Source: Eimeria necatrix (lineage: Eukaryota; Apicomplexa; Conoidasida; Eucoccidiorida; Eimeriidae). From it: a stretch of DNA of 64,000 nucleotides. The position numbers and the translations under genes are program-made. The stretch lies in NCBI RefSeq assembly GCF_000499385.1, contig NW_013654970.1:1-64000 (forward strand), written 5' to 3'. Of this stretch, positions 37,129 to 49,390 are shown piece after piece (the stretch's first letter is position 1; every line of letters begins with the position of its first letter). Under the pieces are notes generated by a model. The model was not told where the DNA came from. It did not search any database and worked only from the letters and a program-made list of their open reading frames with translations.

Positions 37129-40100
37129 ATGAAGTCTCGAAATCTTTACGGTCCCGTTCATTTGTCGAATGTGAAGGCAACATGGGGAGGCTCAACAGGA
37201 GGTGTTTTAGCTGTGCGTTTCGTTTGTCGCTTATCATTGCTAATCCTGTTCAATGGGGGTGTCGTGTTGAGCAAGGACGTACCAGAGGCGTTGTCTCAAG
37301 AGGGCTCTTCTAAATTGGCAGCAGGAGCATATCGGGCCCCCGCAACTTTTGAGGGGGAAGAAAAATGGGACCAGAGCTACATTTTCAACCCATCCCCTGC
37401 ATTCTGGAAGCCTTTTGAGTCCTTTCGCGTATCGTCTTTTCCCCCACACGACTTAGGTCACCACCCACGGGAACCGCACCGGCTTATATTTGCTTCGTGC
37501 AATAGACAACCAGAAGGTACGCCAGAAGCGGAAAATGCAAACAGGATTAGGAACTGTGCGTTCTGGGCGAAGATGCTTTGCACCGAAGATGTTGGTGTCG
37601 CGTCACTCAGGGCTGGATGAGGAGCATGATTTGGAAGGGCGGCGTGTCTGGAAATACATCAGCCGCCGAAAGCCTCGGGCTTTTCTTTGGATGGGGGACA
37701 ATGTATATGGTAACAATGCCCTGTTTTGGTGTTCTAATGAAGACCAGCTACCAATGAGACGATCCGTGCACTGCTCATTCCAAACACTCTATAAATTTCC
37801 GACTTATTGATTCGTATGTCCTTTACGAACGATGTCTGCAGCGGATCACATGCAGCTTCCAACTGCAAAAGATTCGAGGAATTTTTTGTGGAAGCTTTCG
37901 GAGGGGAAGAAACCAATCCCGCCACCAGGCCTCATCGCAGCATACAATAGTCAACTTGCCAATAACGAATATAGGGTCAGACGAAAGAAATGTGCAGATT
38001 TTCCCGGGCGTTACTGATTTGGGGCTACTGGCACTGTTCTAACTGAACGTCGACTTTCTTATCTCCAGTTGTTTGTTTTATGTTACTGCCTACGTGTCAT
38101 TCTTAGGAATTCTTGAAGAGAGTACCTGCTGTTGTAGGGACTTGGGATGACCATGATATGGGTGAAGACAATGCCAACAAGATGTACTCTTTCAAATATG
38201 GTGTGCATCCAGTGCGTAGTCAATCTCTTTTGCACGGTGACCTAACCTGTACTCAGCCACAGGTCTCCGCAGGTCCTAAAAGCAGTGTCCTTCAACTACA
38301 GAATTCGGGTTGCGGTTGAGTTATATCTCCTTTTGTGCTGTAGAATCGAAGGAAGCCATGCTCGACTTCTTGGGCGTAAGCAGATCTGAGGCCATTCGCT
38401 CGCTAGAATGGAGAGGCGTGTACTCATCTCACCAAATCTACCTGGGGGAAGATTTGACTGTTAAATTGATTTTTCTTGACCTGCGGTACGTCCACCAGTG
38501 TGGGCAGAAGTTTTAGATGACAAGGGCACTGCAGGCACATTTTGCGCTGTAAATCTCTGTTGCCCTATGAGGCATGTTAAAGCCGCACATGAAGTCTTGC
38601 GATGTATGAAAATGTACAGCTTTGAAAAAGATAGCTGGTGGCTCATGGATCTCGGTGACATGCTTGGAGAGCAGCAGTGGGCGTGGCTACAGCAGGAACT
38701 TCAAATGTCGACGGCAGATGTCAATGTAATTGTCTCATCCCTGCAGACGTTTGCTAATCACAGGCAAGAAAAATAAAATGCCTAGTTTCTGAATAGAAAC
38801 AGCTTGTCTGTAGGCATACTCCTGCTCTACGTGCACCGCGTAATTCGCGGGTTTGCCCTTCGGGCAGTTTTGGGCGATTTTGTTCGCAAGCCCTACCAAT
38901 TTTGCGTGCTTGTATTAGCTTAACTGAAGTGGAACTGTCGGGTTTCTTGCTTTGGCCTTGTGTGCTTAAAGTGGTTATCCACTGATTTTTCTGGAGCATT
39001 TCCTTGCCGAACTTCTTTGCGGACTGGCAGACACAAACACGTGGGCATCCAAACACCCCATTCTGTCTGTGTATGCATGCGTAAGATTAGTAACAGAGAC
39101 CTGGAGTCACTTCCCATGGGCTCGAGAGCGGCTTTTTGCGCTTCTAGCAGGCTCTGCTGCTAAAACACCGATTATCCTCTCAGGGGACACGCACTATGCG
39201 GAGTTTGCAGGTACGTCTTTCAAAGATTGGCAGCTTGTAATAGGTGCTAGTTTATTTACTGGCCAGAGTACGGCTTCTGTTAGTTAGTACGATAGGCAGA
39301 TTCTTGGAATGTTAGGGGGGTGTTGCGAATCTCCTGAGTCATCTGTTTCAGCTGTACATTGCCAGCGCCTCCCCGAAAACTGGTGCCTTAACGAGCCAGA
39401 AGCCAGAAGCTTTTTGACTGCATTCCACAATCTTACAACTGGGAATCCTACTCCCCTCCAGCAACTACGGCGACTGGCTGACTCTGATGGCGATGAGCTG
39501 GATCTGAAGCAAGGACAAGCTGAAGGCCACAAAACGAGCAGTGGCTGCGATCCTTCATTGCAATGCTGTATTCCATTGCACACCGAATCACCTCTCTTCC
39601 GGTGGATTCCTCGCCACCTCCCATTTTTCTTGTTAGCCCTTTTCCGTGTTGCAACGAAGCCAAATGTGTTTGCTCCGAGGCAAGAATGGAGGCGCCCACG
39701 GGCGCCTGCCTTTTCTGGGGCATTCCCGGCGCCGCCATTTGTTCCTGATGAAGTGGAGCAGGATGAGTGGCTCAGCGAAGACCACTCAAGTGTGTATCTC
39801 TTTGATATGACTAGCAGCGGACTGGGGCATGGCGTGCCTGAGTCAATGTGCCGAGCTACTCCAGCAATGGTAGAACTAGCTACCTATTTCCTAACTGAAG
39901 GGCTTCCATTTGCGTCTTCTCTCAATTCAGACAATACAGGTACTGGACTTCCCTCCAAAGCTCTATGCAATTACATGATGACGACAAACACGGTTTGGTA
40001 TTTGTTCCTTCCTTCATTGGTCTTTCCGAAGCCGCTGAGTTTTTGCTTCAGGGCCTCGTTTGCTCTACACGGAGCGCAATTTCGGGGAGCTTGAATTCAT

Positions 40101-41670
40101 CGAAAACCCGCTGAACATTGTTTTGTTTCCTTCTGTGGACGAAAATGCGGCATCACAGCAAGACGATGCTTTACAGAGCTCGGGAGGCAACTCTGGGTCG
40201 ACTGTTCAGCTTCTTCGTGTGAGGGAGAAAAATGAAACACTGCGTGACATTCATAATCAGCGGCAGCAGAAACGGCCACTAAACTTGCATCGTGAATTGA
40301 CCCGGAGCCTTTCGGTTAAGTTTCAAGACAAACTTCAGAAATATAAGGAGCAGCGCAAGCGCCTGGTGAATGAGCTGCAAACGAAGCGTTATGAGCGCGC
40401 GACATTTTTGGAGCGTCTCATGGATCTGTCACATGACTTTGAGACTTACACGTGGTCCGCGCTCGGTGATAATGCAATATTGTTTTCGCGATTGTTACAG
40501 CTCCACTCAGCGCTGCTCGTGAGCCACGCTTGTGAAGATGAGGGGTCAGATGGCGTGGACATCAACTCAACGCGTACAAGGAATAAGTTATTCGATTCAT
40601 GCAGCCTGCTTACTCCGTGGAGTGCTGTTCCAAGCGTGCCGAAGTCGAAGTCCCTCGTTGATTCAGTTTTTCGTTGGCTGTGGGACAAGATATTCGAATT
40701 GGATTCCCGCCGAAAAGCGTATAGAAATAGCCTTCCCTTTGGTGATGCTGCAGTTCTGCGCCTCAGTGCCGCAACAGATCAGCTAGCACGCATGTCTGCA
40801 AAGCTACGCGCTGCTAGGCTAGCCAGTGCAGCAGCTTCAAGGCGATTACTGCCGCGTAAAATCATTCACACACGGTTTCTTGCGGTAAAGAATTCTCACT
40901 CATTGACGTCGAAGGAGAGCAAAGTGATGCATCGGCTGCTCGTTCACGGGCTGTTCTCTGCAGCAAGTGATGGGCTATTACGACGGGCGTGCATGCAGCT
41001 ACAAAGCCCGCGACGACAACAACAGCGTGAGGAGATAAATGAGTTATTTCATCGGGGAGTGGCAAGCCAGCCTGCCGACGCAGGCGCCTTCGCTGATCTC
41101 GATGCAGATCTTCATTTGGTATGCACTGTTGTGGATATACCCGCAGTTTATCGTCAGCCAAGTGCGGGAAAAGCTTCCCTTTCTCCGCTAGAGGAAGGAA
41201 TATCTGTCACTAACCGAGGGGCCCGTGCAGTAGCCGACAGTTGGATGCTTGTGGAACTGCTGGAGACGAAGACATGGATCCTTTCACGGACTTTTGACGC
41301 GGTCACAGGGCGTCTTGCGAAGGAGAAGCTCCTGTCTTCATTTGCTTCGAAACAGCGAGAGCGTCAGGGTGGTATTGGCCAGTGGACCTGTCAAGGCTGG
41401 AGGGGCCCCACGGAAAGTCGCATGTATTTGTGTCACCTCTGTATACTAATTGCATCTTTGCTTGCTCTCGGCCTAGTGAGTATCATCATCATTGGCATTA
41501 TTCTACTCGCCTGTAAAGTGGTTGCGAGGGCACTGGCTTTCGTGCGGGCAATCTGTAGGGGCAGAAGCGCTACGTCAAGTAAACATACTTGTACCGTACC
41601 TACAGGCCAGCGTGTGAAGAATTCGCCACAGCACCGCATCTCGATGTCCAAGATGCCGTCTGTTGATTGA
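37129..41670 (+). CDS. PhoD-like metallophosphatase with long C-terminal extension and membrane anchor
   Basis: PhoD-type enzymes hydrolyse phosphate mono- or diesters at a metal centre. Exons: 37129-37516, 37611-37709, 37842-37975, 38107-38200, 38344-38485, 38620-38763, 39086-39210, 39352-39939 and 40052-41670 (1110 aa, all phases consistent). A hydrophobic stretch at about residues 25-45 (R-L-S-L-L-I-L-F-N-G-G-V-V-L) can act as signal peptide or anchor. Catalytic blocks: F-A-S-C-N (about 121), W-M-G-D-N-V-Y-G (156), G-T-W-D-D-H-D (219), V-S-S-L-Q (325), L-S-G-D-T-H-Y-A-E-F (363), D-M-T-S-S-G-L-G-H and E-R-N-F-G-E. The last 540 residues are one exon: charged helices (K-Y-K-E-Q-R-K-R-L-V-N-E-L), then a strong helix near residues 1030-1055 and a basic tail. 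Usual PhoD-like proteins are 350-500 aa. Intron 6 appears to be GC-AG (CAG|GCAAGA). The enzyme probably faces the secretory lumen or cell surface. Confidence 0.91.
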
Positions 41671-42615
41671 TTGCCATCGCAATAATGCGGATGAACCAAT
41701 CAGCCTACCTACACAAGCAAAATGTGGGGAAGCTACTCCCACGGTGTAAACTGCCAGCAGTTTTAAAGTGTTCCTGCCTGAGTCACGCCGTGAAAGTCGA
41801 CTTTTTAAATACTTGCCGTGTGCAGGTTTTCCAACTCTTAATGCTGCACGGGAACGTACCCTCTTCGCCGTCACCTTTTAAATATAGGTGTCCAAGACGA
41901 ACTAGCAGAAGCTCGTGGGACTAGAATAGCTAGTTGCCTAGCCGCAGCTTTGTTGCTGCCGATACGGCTTAGTCGCAACCTCAGCGGCTGCATCGGTGGT
42001 GTGTAGCTCTCAAGGAGATGAGAAAGCTTTTCCGTATTGTTCTTCGAGTTGGACAACAGATTAGTACTGCGGAACTCGAAATCCAGTGTAGGTTCACCCA
42101 CGCAAGCGGACTGAAACGAAGACTGTTTTACATCCAGAGTGTCTCACGTCCATGGGCAGAACAGGTAACAGCATCATACGTTTCTTGTACTGACTATAGC
42201 TGAGTAACATGAATTTCAAAAAAAACAGATCTGGGGAGCTCCTTATTATAGCGCAACCCCAACAAGAAACACACCATGGCTCTATCTTTGCCTTGTCCCC
42301 TAACACCAAGGTTAACTTCCGTGGTCCACGCTCATGGAACAGAACGGTTAAACAAAAACTATGCAGTTCCTGCTATTTGAAATGAGGGTTTCGGGGCTCA
42401 CCTACTAGCAAATATCCTACTGAGTGAGTGTGCAACAGCATATTCGGAGATGATATTCTGTAAAAATTAATAGCAAGCAGCAAACCACGCACTCCTTCAG
42501 CTTTAGGAGTTTTCGGCCACTGCGTAGCTGAGAACTTATACAGACGGCAAGCGCCAACTCCACGTTGGCGCTTGCAGTCTGTACAAGCAAGATGAAGCTT
42601 GCATTATCGCGGCAC
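41671..42615. other. Convergent spacer between PhoD-like and TerD genes
   Basis: About 945 bp holding the 3' UTRs of two converging genes. No coding frame is supported. It contains the hairpin at 42535-42587 near its right end. A run of A residues at 42217-42226 and several ATTATA-like stretches could serve polyadenylation, but no signal can be assigned. Confidence 0.55.
42535..42587. repeat. Long hairpin, 21 of 23 pairs, just past the TerD-gene stop
   Basis: Arms 42535-42557 and 42565-42587 pair at 21 of 23 positions around a 7-base loop (CTCCACG). The core AGCGCCAA / TTGGCGCT is perfect. It begins 28 bases beyond the stop codon of the minus-strand TerD gene, so it would lie in that transcript's 3' UTR. 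A structured RNA element, a small-RNA precursor or a mobile-element inverted repeat are all possible. Confidence 0.93.
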
Positions 42616-45600
42616 TCAGTAAAGCCGCGTGCCGGCAACCCCTGAGCTACACAGATTGACAGTATCTAGAGCTCTTTCCAATTCGTGTAACGCTGCAAAT
42701 ACTTTGGGAGTCCCCGCAAAAGAAAGAACTCGGCGTTCAACCGGATCAAGCCCTTTTAAACCATCGGGGGCGGTACCACTCGCCAGCTGCCGTAAACAAG
42801 CGCCAAATGCTTCCGCGTGGATCTGCATGTGGCTGAGTTCCTTCAGAGCCTTCGAGGCAAATGTGCTTTGCCGCTGGCTCCCCGCCACGCTCACCTCACC
42901 CTCTGGAGTGCAATTCTGTGCTTCGGTGAGTTTTGAATTGTGTGATCGAGGAGCACTTGAAGGGGAGCACGAATGCAGCGATACAGGAAGCCCCTGAGTG
43001 CAAAATCGAACAGCCTCAGAAGACCCCATACAGCAGCGGCATGCCTTTGCTTACACTTCAGGACTCTCAAAATAATCCCAACGAAGCACAAATTTCTATG
43101 AAGTACAACTTGTTGTTTTGCTAATTAGCCAAACCTTCTGGCCGTCAGTTGGAGGCTCAGTGGAATCTGCTGAGCGTGCGCCTTGCGTAATGCGTTGCTC
43201 AAGTCCCGATAACTGGAAGCGAAGCTGCGATCAATGTTCCCAACGCACGCCCAAAATAAGCACCATAGCTGTGCTGCTAGTACTAGCTAGTCCAAGGTAC
43301 GCACACAGACCTATCTACACACTACTTACCTCTGACATGGATTGAGCTAGCAGGTGCCAGTTCCTTTCAGCAAGAAGCACCATTCGATCTACTGCCCAAA
43401 GCTTCTTCGTTTGTTCTGCGAATTGCCCCGCATCAGTTCCTACACTGGTGATGCCATTTACTCTCGTGCTAAGAACTTTTAGAGGGCCCGACAGCGCAGA
43501 CTCAAGGTCTGAAGCTACGTCGCTCTGAAGACAAAAAGGTACCCACGTTGCAGATGCTGCCGAACAGGGCACACAAGCCATTCAGAAACAGTTCCTCGCA
43601 TACACATCTAATGCGGGGTGATGAAAATACACGCATTATGATCCTATGCAGCCAACGGCGCTATATCCGTTGACAATGACCTCAAGATGCCACTTTGCGG
43701 GTGATTCGTACCTTCAGCTCTGTAAACTTCTCGCGGAGTTCCTGGAGGTAAACCTTAGTGTTCTTCTGCATTTCAGACGCTGCCGCGGCTATGGTCTGAA
43801 TGTCACTTTGTATGTCCTCTACGGAGTGTTCCAATGCACTTAAGCGCCTTTCGACAGAATGCTTCCACGAATCGTCCCCACCAGCTACATTCGCCATGTG
43901 CTCTGCGCGTGACTCATCAGACTGCTCATATCTGTACCCATTTGGGAGAGGGAACGATGTAAACAAAGGTTGTCCATTGAGAGCTTCGCTGCAAGGGTCG
44001 CAGAGCACATAAAACGGCTTCTCAGCACGACGTTCGCGCGCGTGGCAGCTACACTGTCGCCAAACTCCGGAAGCGAATGCGCTCACACTGCCCAGATGCC
44101 GCTGCATGTCTAGACAAAGTTGGTGACGTCAATTGCGGGCTATGCCCCGGCTTACTTGCTACGAGGCCACCGACCGCTGGTCTTTGACTTCCTGTTAGGG
44201 CGGGTGACCCTCCCTGTAGTACCTCTACGAACCTGGTTATCAATGGACCGTTCTGCTTTTCGGTAGCTCCCTTCCGCATCACTAAGATCTTCCCTGTTAA
44301 TTAACCTGTCTGGAACGTTCTTTTGCATATTCGTGTCTTTTTCTCCATGGTCTACACCACGGTGCCGGGAGTGCTCACGGCGTCCCACAACATTTCCAAA
44401 GCCAGTGCCACCACCATCTTTAGGTATGTAGCCGCCTGTGTGCTTTTGGGGAGCCACCTTCCTTTTGCTCTCAGCTGAAGCACTGCCGCTTGGAAAACCC
44501 TTAGGAGCCTTCAATATTGGCGCTTGCTGCTCACCAGCGGCTTCCCCCGGATCCACACCTGCATGCATTCTACCTCGCCCTGTGCGGTAAGTCGCTTGTT
44601 CTTCAGAAACAAAGCCATCATGCTGCTGCTCGCTGCCACTCCATGCTAGCTCGCCATCGCCACCCTCACCTCCCGCCACTTCTTCATCAGTAGCACTGCA
44701 ACAAAAAAGTCGCACGTTGTTCACATCAGGTGAAGCCGAAAGCCGTCCGAATGACCAATACAGGAACTCACGTGTCAGTGGCAACCATGGTGAGGCGCGT
44801 CTAAAAAAAGAAAATGCCACATTGGGAAATTTCCGAAACGCCTGCTGCAGAAAGTTACAAAGCTCATTTTACCAGAGGGCTTCAGATTTCTGACTATCTT
44901 GCTGACTCCCCGCCAAGTCGACAGCTTCAACATCCTCCTCATAATTTGGTGCCAGAGCACCTTGCTAAAGATTTGGAACACATGCAAGGCAAGACAAAGC
45001 AGACCCCAAAGAAAACGGACTCCTTGGCCTTCTATGCTGCTTCTTTAACTACCGAGCACGAGAAGAACTGAACGCCTGAGCACTGAAATCAAGGAACACA
45101 GTGCTTCCGAAGTGTTTCCTTGAACGCAAGAAATAGACTCACTGTTGCGCTCTCCTCTGTATCCGTCAGGTCGAGTTCCACGTGTGTGCCATCAAGAGCA
45201 GCCCTGACCAAAGCGCCAAGCTCTAGCCCACGGGACTTGTCGTTCAGTCCTGCGATGTGCTTTGTGACGAAATCCTGAAGTTAAAGAACCACAATAATAA
45301 CACGTGACGCAAGCGGCCCCTGCCTGCTGGCTGAACACTTCGTTTCACGCAGTCTGCGTATAAGTCATGTAAGGTGAATAGCCCTCTAACATTGGTCGAA
45401 GACGTTGTACCTGTGCTGGTTCAATAAGGCCCTGCGGTGTGAATGCTGTGACGGGCTTCAAAACCGGTTTAAAATACCAGAAACTGCCGTGCTGTGCGAG
45501 CAGGCACAGCATCATGCCGCATTCCTCTCCGTCACTGCTTCTTGGTTTCAGCGGGAGCACTCCTAGGCACACCCACTCATAGAAGTCGGACGAGCTCGGA

Positions 45601-46820
45601 GGAATCTGGCCACAAGGAAGGTGTGGAAATTCCGTGTCCTCCTCTAGCCCAGCGCGAGGGACTAGGGCGCTCAGCTGCAAGGCCAGCCACAATACAGCTA
45701 GCAGCGGGACATAAGTATGAGCGCAAAGCTCCATTCTTATGTCTGTAACCTCCACTGTGGCGGCCTCAAATGTTTCCTACAACAAATACTCTTCAGCGTC
45801 AACCTCTGCCTCTTTGCCACTAATTCAAGCGCAACCACGGCCAAGTTCGCGGTCACAAAGTGACATGAATGTATTCGCTGTCCCAAGTGAGTCTCCTCGT
45901 CTGCAGTACTAACCTGGACAGTGCCATCCGCTAGTTGAGCAACAGTGCCGCCGGTATATATCGCCAGAGTACACACGATGAAGCTACACCGCTGCGGTAT
46001 GTACCGTAGGTCCACAAGTAGTTCCTGCTCCTGTTGCAGAAGCCGGACGCTTTTACCAGCCAAAGTGGGGTTTTTGTAAAAAACACAATCCACGTAAGTT
46101 CCATCGTGTTCGAAGAGGAAGGCGTGGATGTCTGCATCATGAATCGTCCACAGTACAAGAAAATTTCCCGTCCCGGGGCTGCTAAAGCGCCATCCAATTG
46201 TCATAGGACGTAGGAGGCCCGCCGTGTTCACAGCTCCTCATTTAAGTCTCGAGTGTGGCAACTAATTTTAAGGCTACATTGAACGTTGCATGTCCCCAAT
46301 GGGCCAGGAAGGCAAGCCGGATGGTGCACTGACCAACATCTAAAGTCTTGCTCGAATCCGGGAGCTGTAACTGCACACTGACAAAACGCAAAGGCGTGTC
46401 TTCATTGTAGTCCTCTCTATTTGCTGGTTGCAGGGAGCTTATGCCCAACCCGTAGACGAATTCGGTGGCTTCGCCGAGCTTCCGCATTGTCAGCTCGAAG
46501 CAACCCGAACTGCCAAAAGGCCTGAACGGTCCTGGATCCTCGATCAGTGTTAAATTCTGTGCCGGAGAGAACCAGAGTGACACTGCGAAAGTGCCAGCTG
46601 TTGCACCCAAACTCCAATACAATGAAGGGTTGAACAAGTGGCCGGCGCCGACTCGTCGTAGTCAATCCTAGACGTGTTTCCAATTCCCCACCAAAATACC
46701 GACGGAAATTAGGCCAGCACAGTTATGCGATTAAAGAAAAGGAAAAGCATTGCTACCCCCAAGGTCATCGTCTGGCAGACAGCAGCAGGATATGGCTTCC
46801 GTTATATATGGGACGAGCAT
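42616..46820 (-). CDS. TerD-domain protein with long coiled-coil C-terminus, 906 aa
   Basis: TerD domains bind calcium in bacterial stress and tellurite-resistance proteins and occur in a few protists; the role here is unknown. Exons (high to low): 46820-46757, 46651-46334, 46236-45914, 45776-45411, 45274-45143, 44800-44772, 44695-44156, 44087-43712, 43524-43330, 42993-42616; phases agree throughout. TerD features, about residues 128-350: I-H-D-A-D-I-H-A-F-L-F-E, then D-C-V-F-Y-K-N-P, E-L-L-V-D-L-R-Y-I-P, and later a C-G-M-M-L-C-L-L strand with S-F-W-Y-F-K-P-V. The middle (exon 7) is Gly/Glu/Arg-rich and looks disordered. Exon 8 has a heptad-like coiled coil (R-L-S-A-L-E-H-S-V-E-D-I-Q-S-D-I). 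The acceptor of exon 2 (GACGAG) and that of exon 3 (ATGAG) lack good pyrimidine tracts, so the N-terminus is the least certain part. Acidic metal ligands of classical TerD proteins cannot be verified by eye. Confidence 0.66.
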
Positions 46821-48363
46821 ATATCGGTTAGCCCTGACAATGCACAAGGGAATGCTTCCAGGCCTTGCTGCGTCAAAAGGAAACGATGAAAATCTGGCCC
46901 TAGGACTCCTCTTCAGAGCACGCCACAGATTGACGATTAGCAGATCCGAAAGCTTACATGAGTGAATCAAACACCGAGTGAGCCACTGGTGTAGGCACTC
47001 CAGTCTGCGCTGCGCCCAATGAGAAAAGTCGCAAACTATAACGATGCGATAAATTGAGACACACCTAAATAGTATTGCTCGCGTTGTTACGAAGTTGTTT
47101 CACGCTACGGCGAACAAGAGACACGCAGCAATCATGCAATTTTGCGTAGGAGCTCTGCAGTGAGCTGCGGCCTCGTCTCGCTCCAACATGGTTTCCCTTT
47201 TTGCTACATAGGTACCTTTGAACCCAATAGAGTTAAAGAAGCCCAAATAGACCCTTTAAAAGCGAACGATTCAAGTCTGCTCTTAGTGTGGCCATTCCAT
47301 AGCCTTTGGTGTCCCTCTGTATGCGTATGTGTCTGCACGTTCCAGCGGTAACACGGTGAGCCCCAATCCCTAGCCTTCCAGCAAAGCACGCTGTTCCAAG
47401 GTCTGCGGCAAAAGTGTGGTTTCTCCAACTAAAAACTGTCTAATAGTGCTTCATGTGCAGAGTAATAAATGTTGCAACCTGAAGGGGCTGAGATTAATAA
47501 ATGTTGCAACTTAGAGGGTTGTACTACGATGAGTCGCACTACGAGCGCTAAGAGTGAACCCAGCGTGGCAGGCTGCGTAAGGGGAAATCCTAATGATTCA
47601 TCCCGATAACTGGTGGGTACTTACTTGCCTTATCTGGACCTTCAAATATAGAGCAGTGCTGCTTAAATGATAACAAGTCTGAGCTTGTACTTCAGATACA
47701 GTAGGTAATTCAGCAAACATGGACTTGCAGTCACAGTGCGAGCCACTGAAAATCTGGGCTTCTCGGGGTTATTTCTAAAGAATTACAGAGTTTCCTGATC
47801 TTGAATTGTGAATGGAACAGACTGCGCGCCGTGCCGTACGATGGAACTGGAATATTCCTCCGATCACTATGACTAACCGGCCTACTTGTAGCGAAGTTGT
47901 GAATGGGTGCTAGATAGCATCACTTATCTACATAGATTTCTCATCATTGTTTTCCTGCACTTATCCTTAGCCACTACACGCTCATCTGTAAAGGGGCAAT
48001 GTTGGTGCAGGTGGCCTTCAAGATCAGCTCTTGATCTTGGGACTGTAGTTTACTAGTTGAATGGTACAAGGCATTTGTCTTTAATTGAAACTGCAGCACT
48101 CACTTAAATTTCCGCCAGCAGACTCCTAAAATTGCTCACAGGTTTGTAGCTCCATCTCTCAAGGGACCTACTTCAGTTTCAATCGCTTCAGCAACAATTG
48201 CTATTTAAAAGTCAGGAAACGCTGAGTTGACCTTTGCTAAATATGGTGACAAAAGCATTTCTAGCTTTCAATGTAGATTCTTCCCCCTTTTAGCCTCTTG
48301 CTTCAGAGGTGTGCCTTGTAGAATTTGCTGCATACTTAGGAAGAGCAGAGGAATGCAGCCGTG
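46821..48363. other. Spacer without recognisable gene
   Basis: About 1.5 kb. It should hold the TerD-gene promoter at its left end. A 16-base direct repeat, TAATAAATGTTGCAAC, occurs twice 32 bases apart (47463 and 47495). No frame has domain features. Confidence 0.5.
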
Positions 48364-49330
48364 TTAATCGTCTGTGACACCTATTTCACCAGCAGGCTTG
48401 CCCAGGTGAGTTCCGCTCCCGTGCTCTTTGCGGCTGCTGTTTTGCCTTTTGTATTCTTTTGACTGGTAGAACACAAAATCAACTATCGAATAGCTTCGGA
48501 GTTTATCGAAGTAAAAGTGCCAGACCATCCAATGACCAGCCAGCCAGTCTAATCTAGGATCTTCTGGTACAGCCCTTACGAAGAAGTCCCCCACTAGATG
48601 TTTAGTATTACAAAATATATACAGTAACGTCACCACGCGGTCAGAATGCAGGTTCATCCCACTAGCAACGGTAAAATGACAACTTTTTGTAGGCGGCATA
48701 TTTGCATTGTTAGCGGCTGAAATATAATCGGGCTATTGAAACTGTGCGACGGACCCTTGCCCAGAACTGTTTCACAGTCATACCCAAGTATCTCAAGGAC
48801 AAGCACAGCTCTCGTTCCCATGCTGCGCAGTAAACCCCGATTCCCATCCGGCGAGTCCGTAAACAGTTATCGTCCACCACAGTGGTATAACTTCCAGTCC
48901 ATCACTAAAGAGAGCCTCATGCGGTTCCTCCGCCTTGTCCTCTACCTCCGCTTGCTTGCTGACAGCGGTTGACTTGAGTAGCTCCACAACAAGTGAGCTA
49001 TGCTCTCCTTTTTTAACATACGCCTGTGGCAGTGCTGTAGCCTGTATCCCCATTGCATCCCCTTGATCTTGCGTCAGGAGCGTTTGTTTCCAGCAGGAAA
49101 AGACTTCAATGGTATTCGGCTTTAGGCTGGCGGGACACAAGCAGCCCTCCACATTGTCGCTGGCGGCTAGGAGGTTCGTCTTGTGCAGCTCGTGGTTTTG
49201 CCGTTTTAATGCTGTTTTTTCTTGCCCCTATCATGAGACCTGTTAGTGCATTCGATTCCCTAACAGTACGCTTGCATTGAAAAGGGTGGAGTTGCACAGC
49301 TTCTATCCTAGTGTTCGTCACGTCCGCCAT
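48364..49330 (-). CDS. Hypothetical small protein, three exons
   Basis: Exons 49330-49240 and 49067-48892 join in phase (ACAG|GTCTCA, acceptor GACGCAAG). The ATG at 49330 opens M-A-D-V-T-N-T-R-I-E. The second exon is Glu/Ala-rich and helical (A-E-V-E-D-K-A-E-E-P-H-E-A). The third is ambiguous. One option splices CT|GTGGTG to the TGCTAG acceptor near 48660 and yields a Trp/Phe-rich segment (D-W-L-A-G-H-W-M-V-W-H-F-Y-F) ending at 48364. The other uses GAA|GTTATA and an ATTTCAG acceptor, giving a short hydrophobic end. The 48699-48364 frame reads as one coherent 111-codon unit, so the first option seems better. No family is recognised. Confidence 0.5.
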
Positions 49331-49390
49331 CTTTCAGGTTTTGCCTAACCTACGAACCGTGAAGTCCCCTGAAGAATCACCTTCCGGCAA

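Noticed and set aside
42891..43091. Minus-strand frame with V-W-G-L-L-R-L-F-D-F-A-L looking like a membrane helix
   Set aside because: The phase-0 acceptor TTTGCACTCAG at 42994 puts the last TerD-gene exon in another frame; this stretch is partly intron and partly out of frame.
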